Origin: CANLBN01 sp050298695
GTDB lineage: Bacteria; Pseudomonadota; Gammaproteobacteria; Pseudomonadales; Cellvibrionaceae
Length of the DNA: 62,076 nucleotides
NCBI GenBank assembly: GCA_050298695.1
Contig: JBNKUQ010000004.1
Location: forward strand, 1 to 62,076
Direction: 5' to 3'
Below the pieces are notes generated by a model, which made no database searches, was not told the DNA's origin, and saw only the letters and a program-made list of their open reading frames with translations. Shown here piece by piece: positions 61,769-62,076 of the stretch. The translations under genes were made by a program, and so were the position numbers. Position 1 is the stretch's first letter. Every line of letters starts with the position of its first letter.

Positions 61769-62076
61769 ATGTCATTTGGAACCCGCAATCAAAATCAAAA
61801 TCTTATTCGCATTAACACCATACTTGGTGAAAACGCCTTATTTGTTGAGCACGTAAATGCTAAACTCGGCATGTCTGAGTTAGGGCATTTCACCCTACAG
61901 GTCTATTCCGATACCCACCACGAAATTACCCCCAAGGAGCTGATAGGGACACCGGCCACCCTCTGTATTATCGATGAAGCGGGTTTACCCACATACTACA
62001 ACAGCTACATTACCCACCTCCATAACACCGGCCCGGCAGGTACGGGTGAATCCACAGAATACGTTCTGGAATTAAA
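61769..62076 (+). CDS. vgrG: Type VI secretion tip protein VgrG, N-terminal part (runs off window)
   Basis: An ATG at 61769, preceded by AAAAGGAGACGTT, opens a frame that stays open to the window end (102 codons). The peptide starts MSFGTRNQNQNLIRINTILG and includes GMSELGHFTLQVYSDTH, ELIGTPATLCIIDEAG and YYNSYITHLHNTGPAG. This matches the first beta domain of VgrG/gp27-like spike proteins, where substrate-like order is: start, ALSELF-type segment, LLGxPxTL, then FxGxVTxxxxxG. Effector or C-terminal extension cannot be seen. It is divergent from phoB. Confidence 0.75.
   Translation, partial: MSFGTRNQNQNLIRINTILGENALFVEHVNAKLGMSELGHFTLQVYSDTHHEITPKELIGTPATLCIIDEAGLPTYYNSYITHLHNTGPAGTGESTEYVLEL

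Noticed and set aside
1..62076. tRNA or rRNA genes
   Set aside because: I saw no cloverleaf-like 70-90-nt segments with the GTTCGAATC-type T-arm or any rRNA signature sequence. A covariance-model scan would be decisive.

Overview
The window is chromosomal DNA of a gammaproteobacterium of moderate to low GC. Gene content and order resemble a Pseudomonas/Cellvibrio-type chromosome (atp-glmU-glmS, engB/cytochrome c4/dsbA, argH next to algZ-algR, ppk, trxA, rho, ubiD, hemB, polA, pst-pho). The species cannot be named from the sequence. Nearly all genes are ordinary core genes. Accessory material sits in a few islands: a retron and a degenerate stretch around 40.5-43.2 kb, an amber-interrupted sensor kinase at 35.8-37.1 kb, a very large membrane protein flanked by inverted repeats at 15.5-20.1 kb, and the start of a T6SS VgrG at the right edge.

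Layout. 1-6.75 kb: end of the F1 ATP synthase genes (atpA 3' end, atpG, atpD, atpC), then glmU and glmS for UDP-GlcNAc supply. A 130-bp foldback repeat lies between atpA and atpG. 6.8-15.5 kb: hexR, uvrD, a lipoprotein, a TSUP permease, engB, cytochrome c4, dsbA and a diguanylate cyclase. 15.5-20.1 kb: an unknown 1359-residue membrane protein between two oppositely oriented copies of a repeat. 20.2-25.2 kb: hemH, a CPXCG protein, argH, and the AlgZ/AlgR-type two-component pair. 25.4-33.7 kb: a TVP38-flavoprotein fusion, ppk1, trxA, rho, a one-TM protein and a zinc-ribbon rhomboid. 33.7-39.6 kb: ubiD, ridA, the broken kinase, hemB, ugd. 39.6-43.3 kb: an FHA-winged-helix regulator, a degenerate kilobase, and a retron (reverse transcriptase plus msr-msd RNA with its own promoter). 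A probable pyrimidine-loop sRNA lies between the retron and polA. 43.3-47.9 kb: polA, a porin and a lipoprotein. 47.9-61.5 kb: phosphate genes (pstC-pstA-pstB-phoU, separate pstS, phoB-phoR) mixed with a BepA-like protease, yaaA, a second related lipoprotein, a DUF938 methyltransferase, a FemAB-like acyltransferase and a cytochrome c'. Right edge: the start of vgrG.

The phosphate theme is coherent. PhoR/PhoB sense and respond, Pst imports phosphate, PhoU links transporter and sensor, and Ppk1 stores phosphate as polyphosphate. Pho-box-like sites are visible upstream of phoB and pstS (strong) and of pstC and ppk (weaker, but similar to each other).

The most notable system is the retron. A 9-bp a1/a2 stem, a candidate branching G directly after a1, two msr hairpins, an msd hairpin, and a promoter placing the start at the first base of a1 all lie directly upstream of a YADD reverse transcriptase. 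The enzyme has an unexplained N-terminal extension of about 105 residues, and no recognisable effector gene lies beside it.
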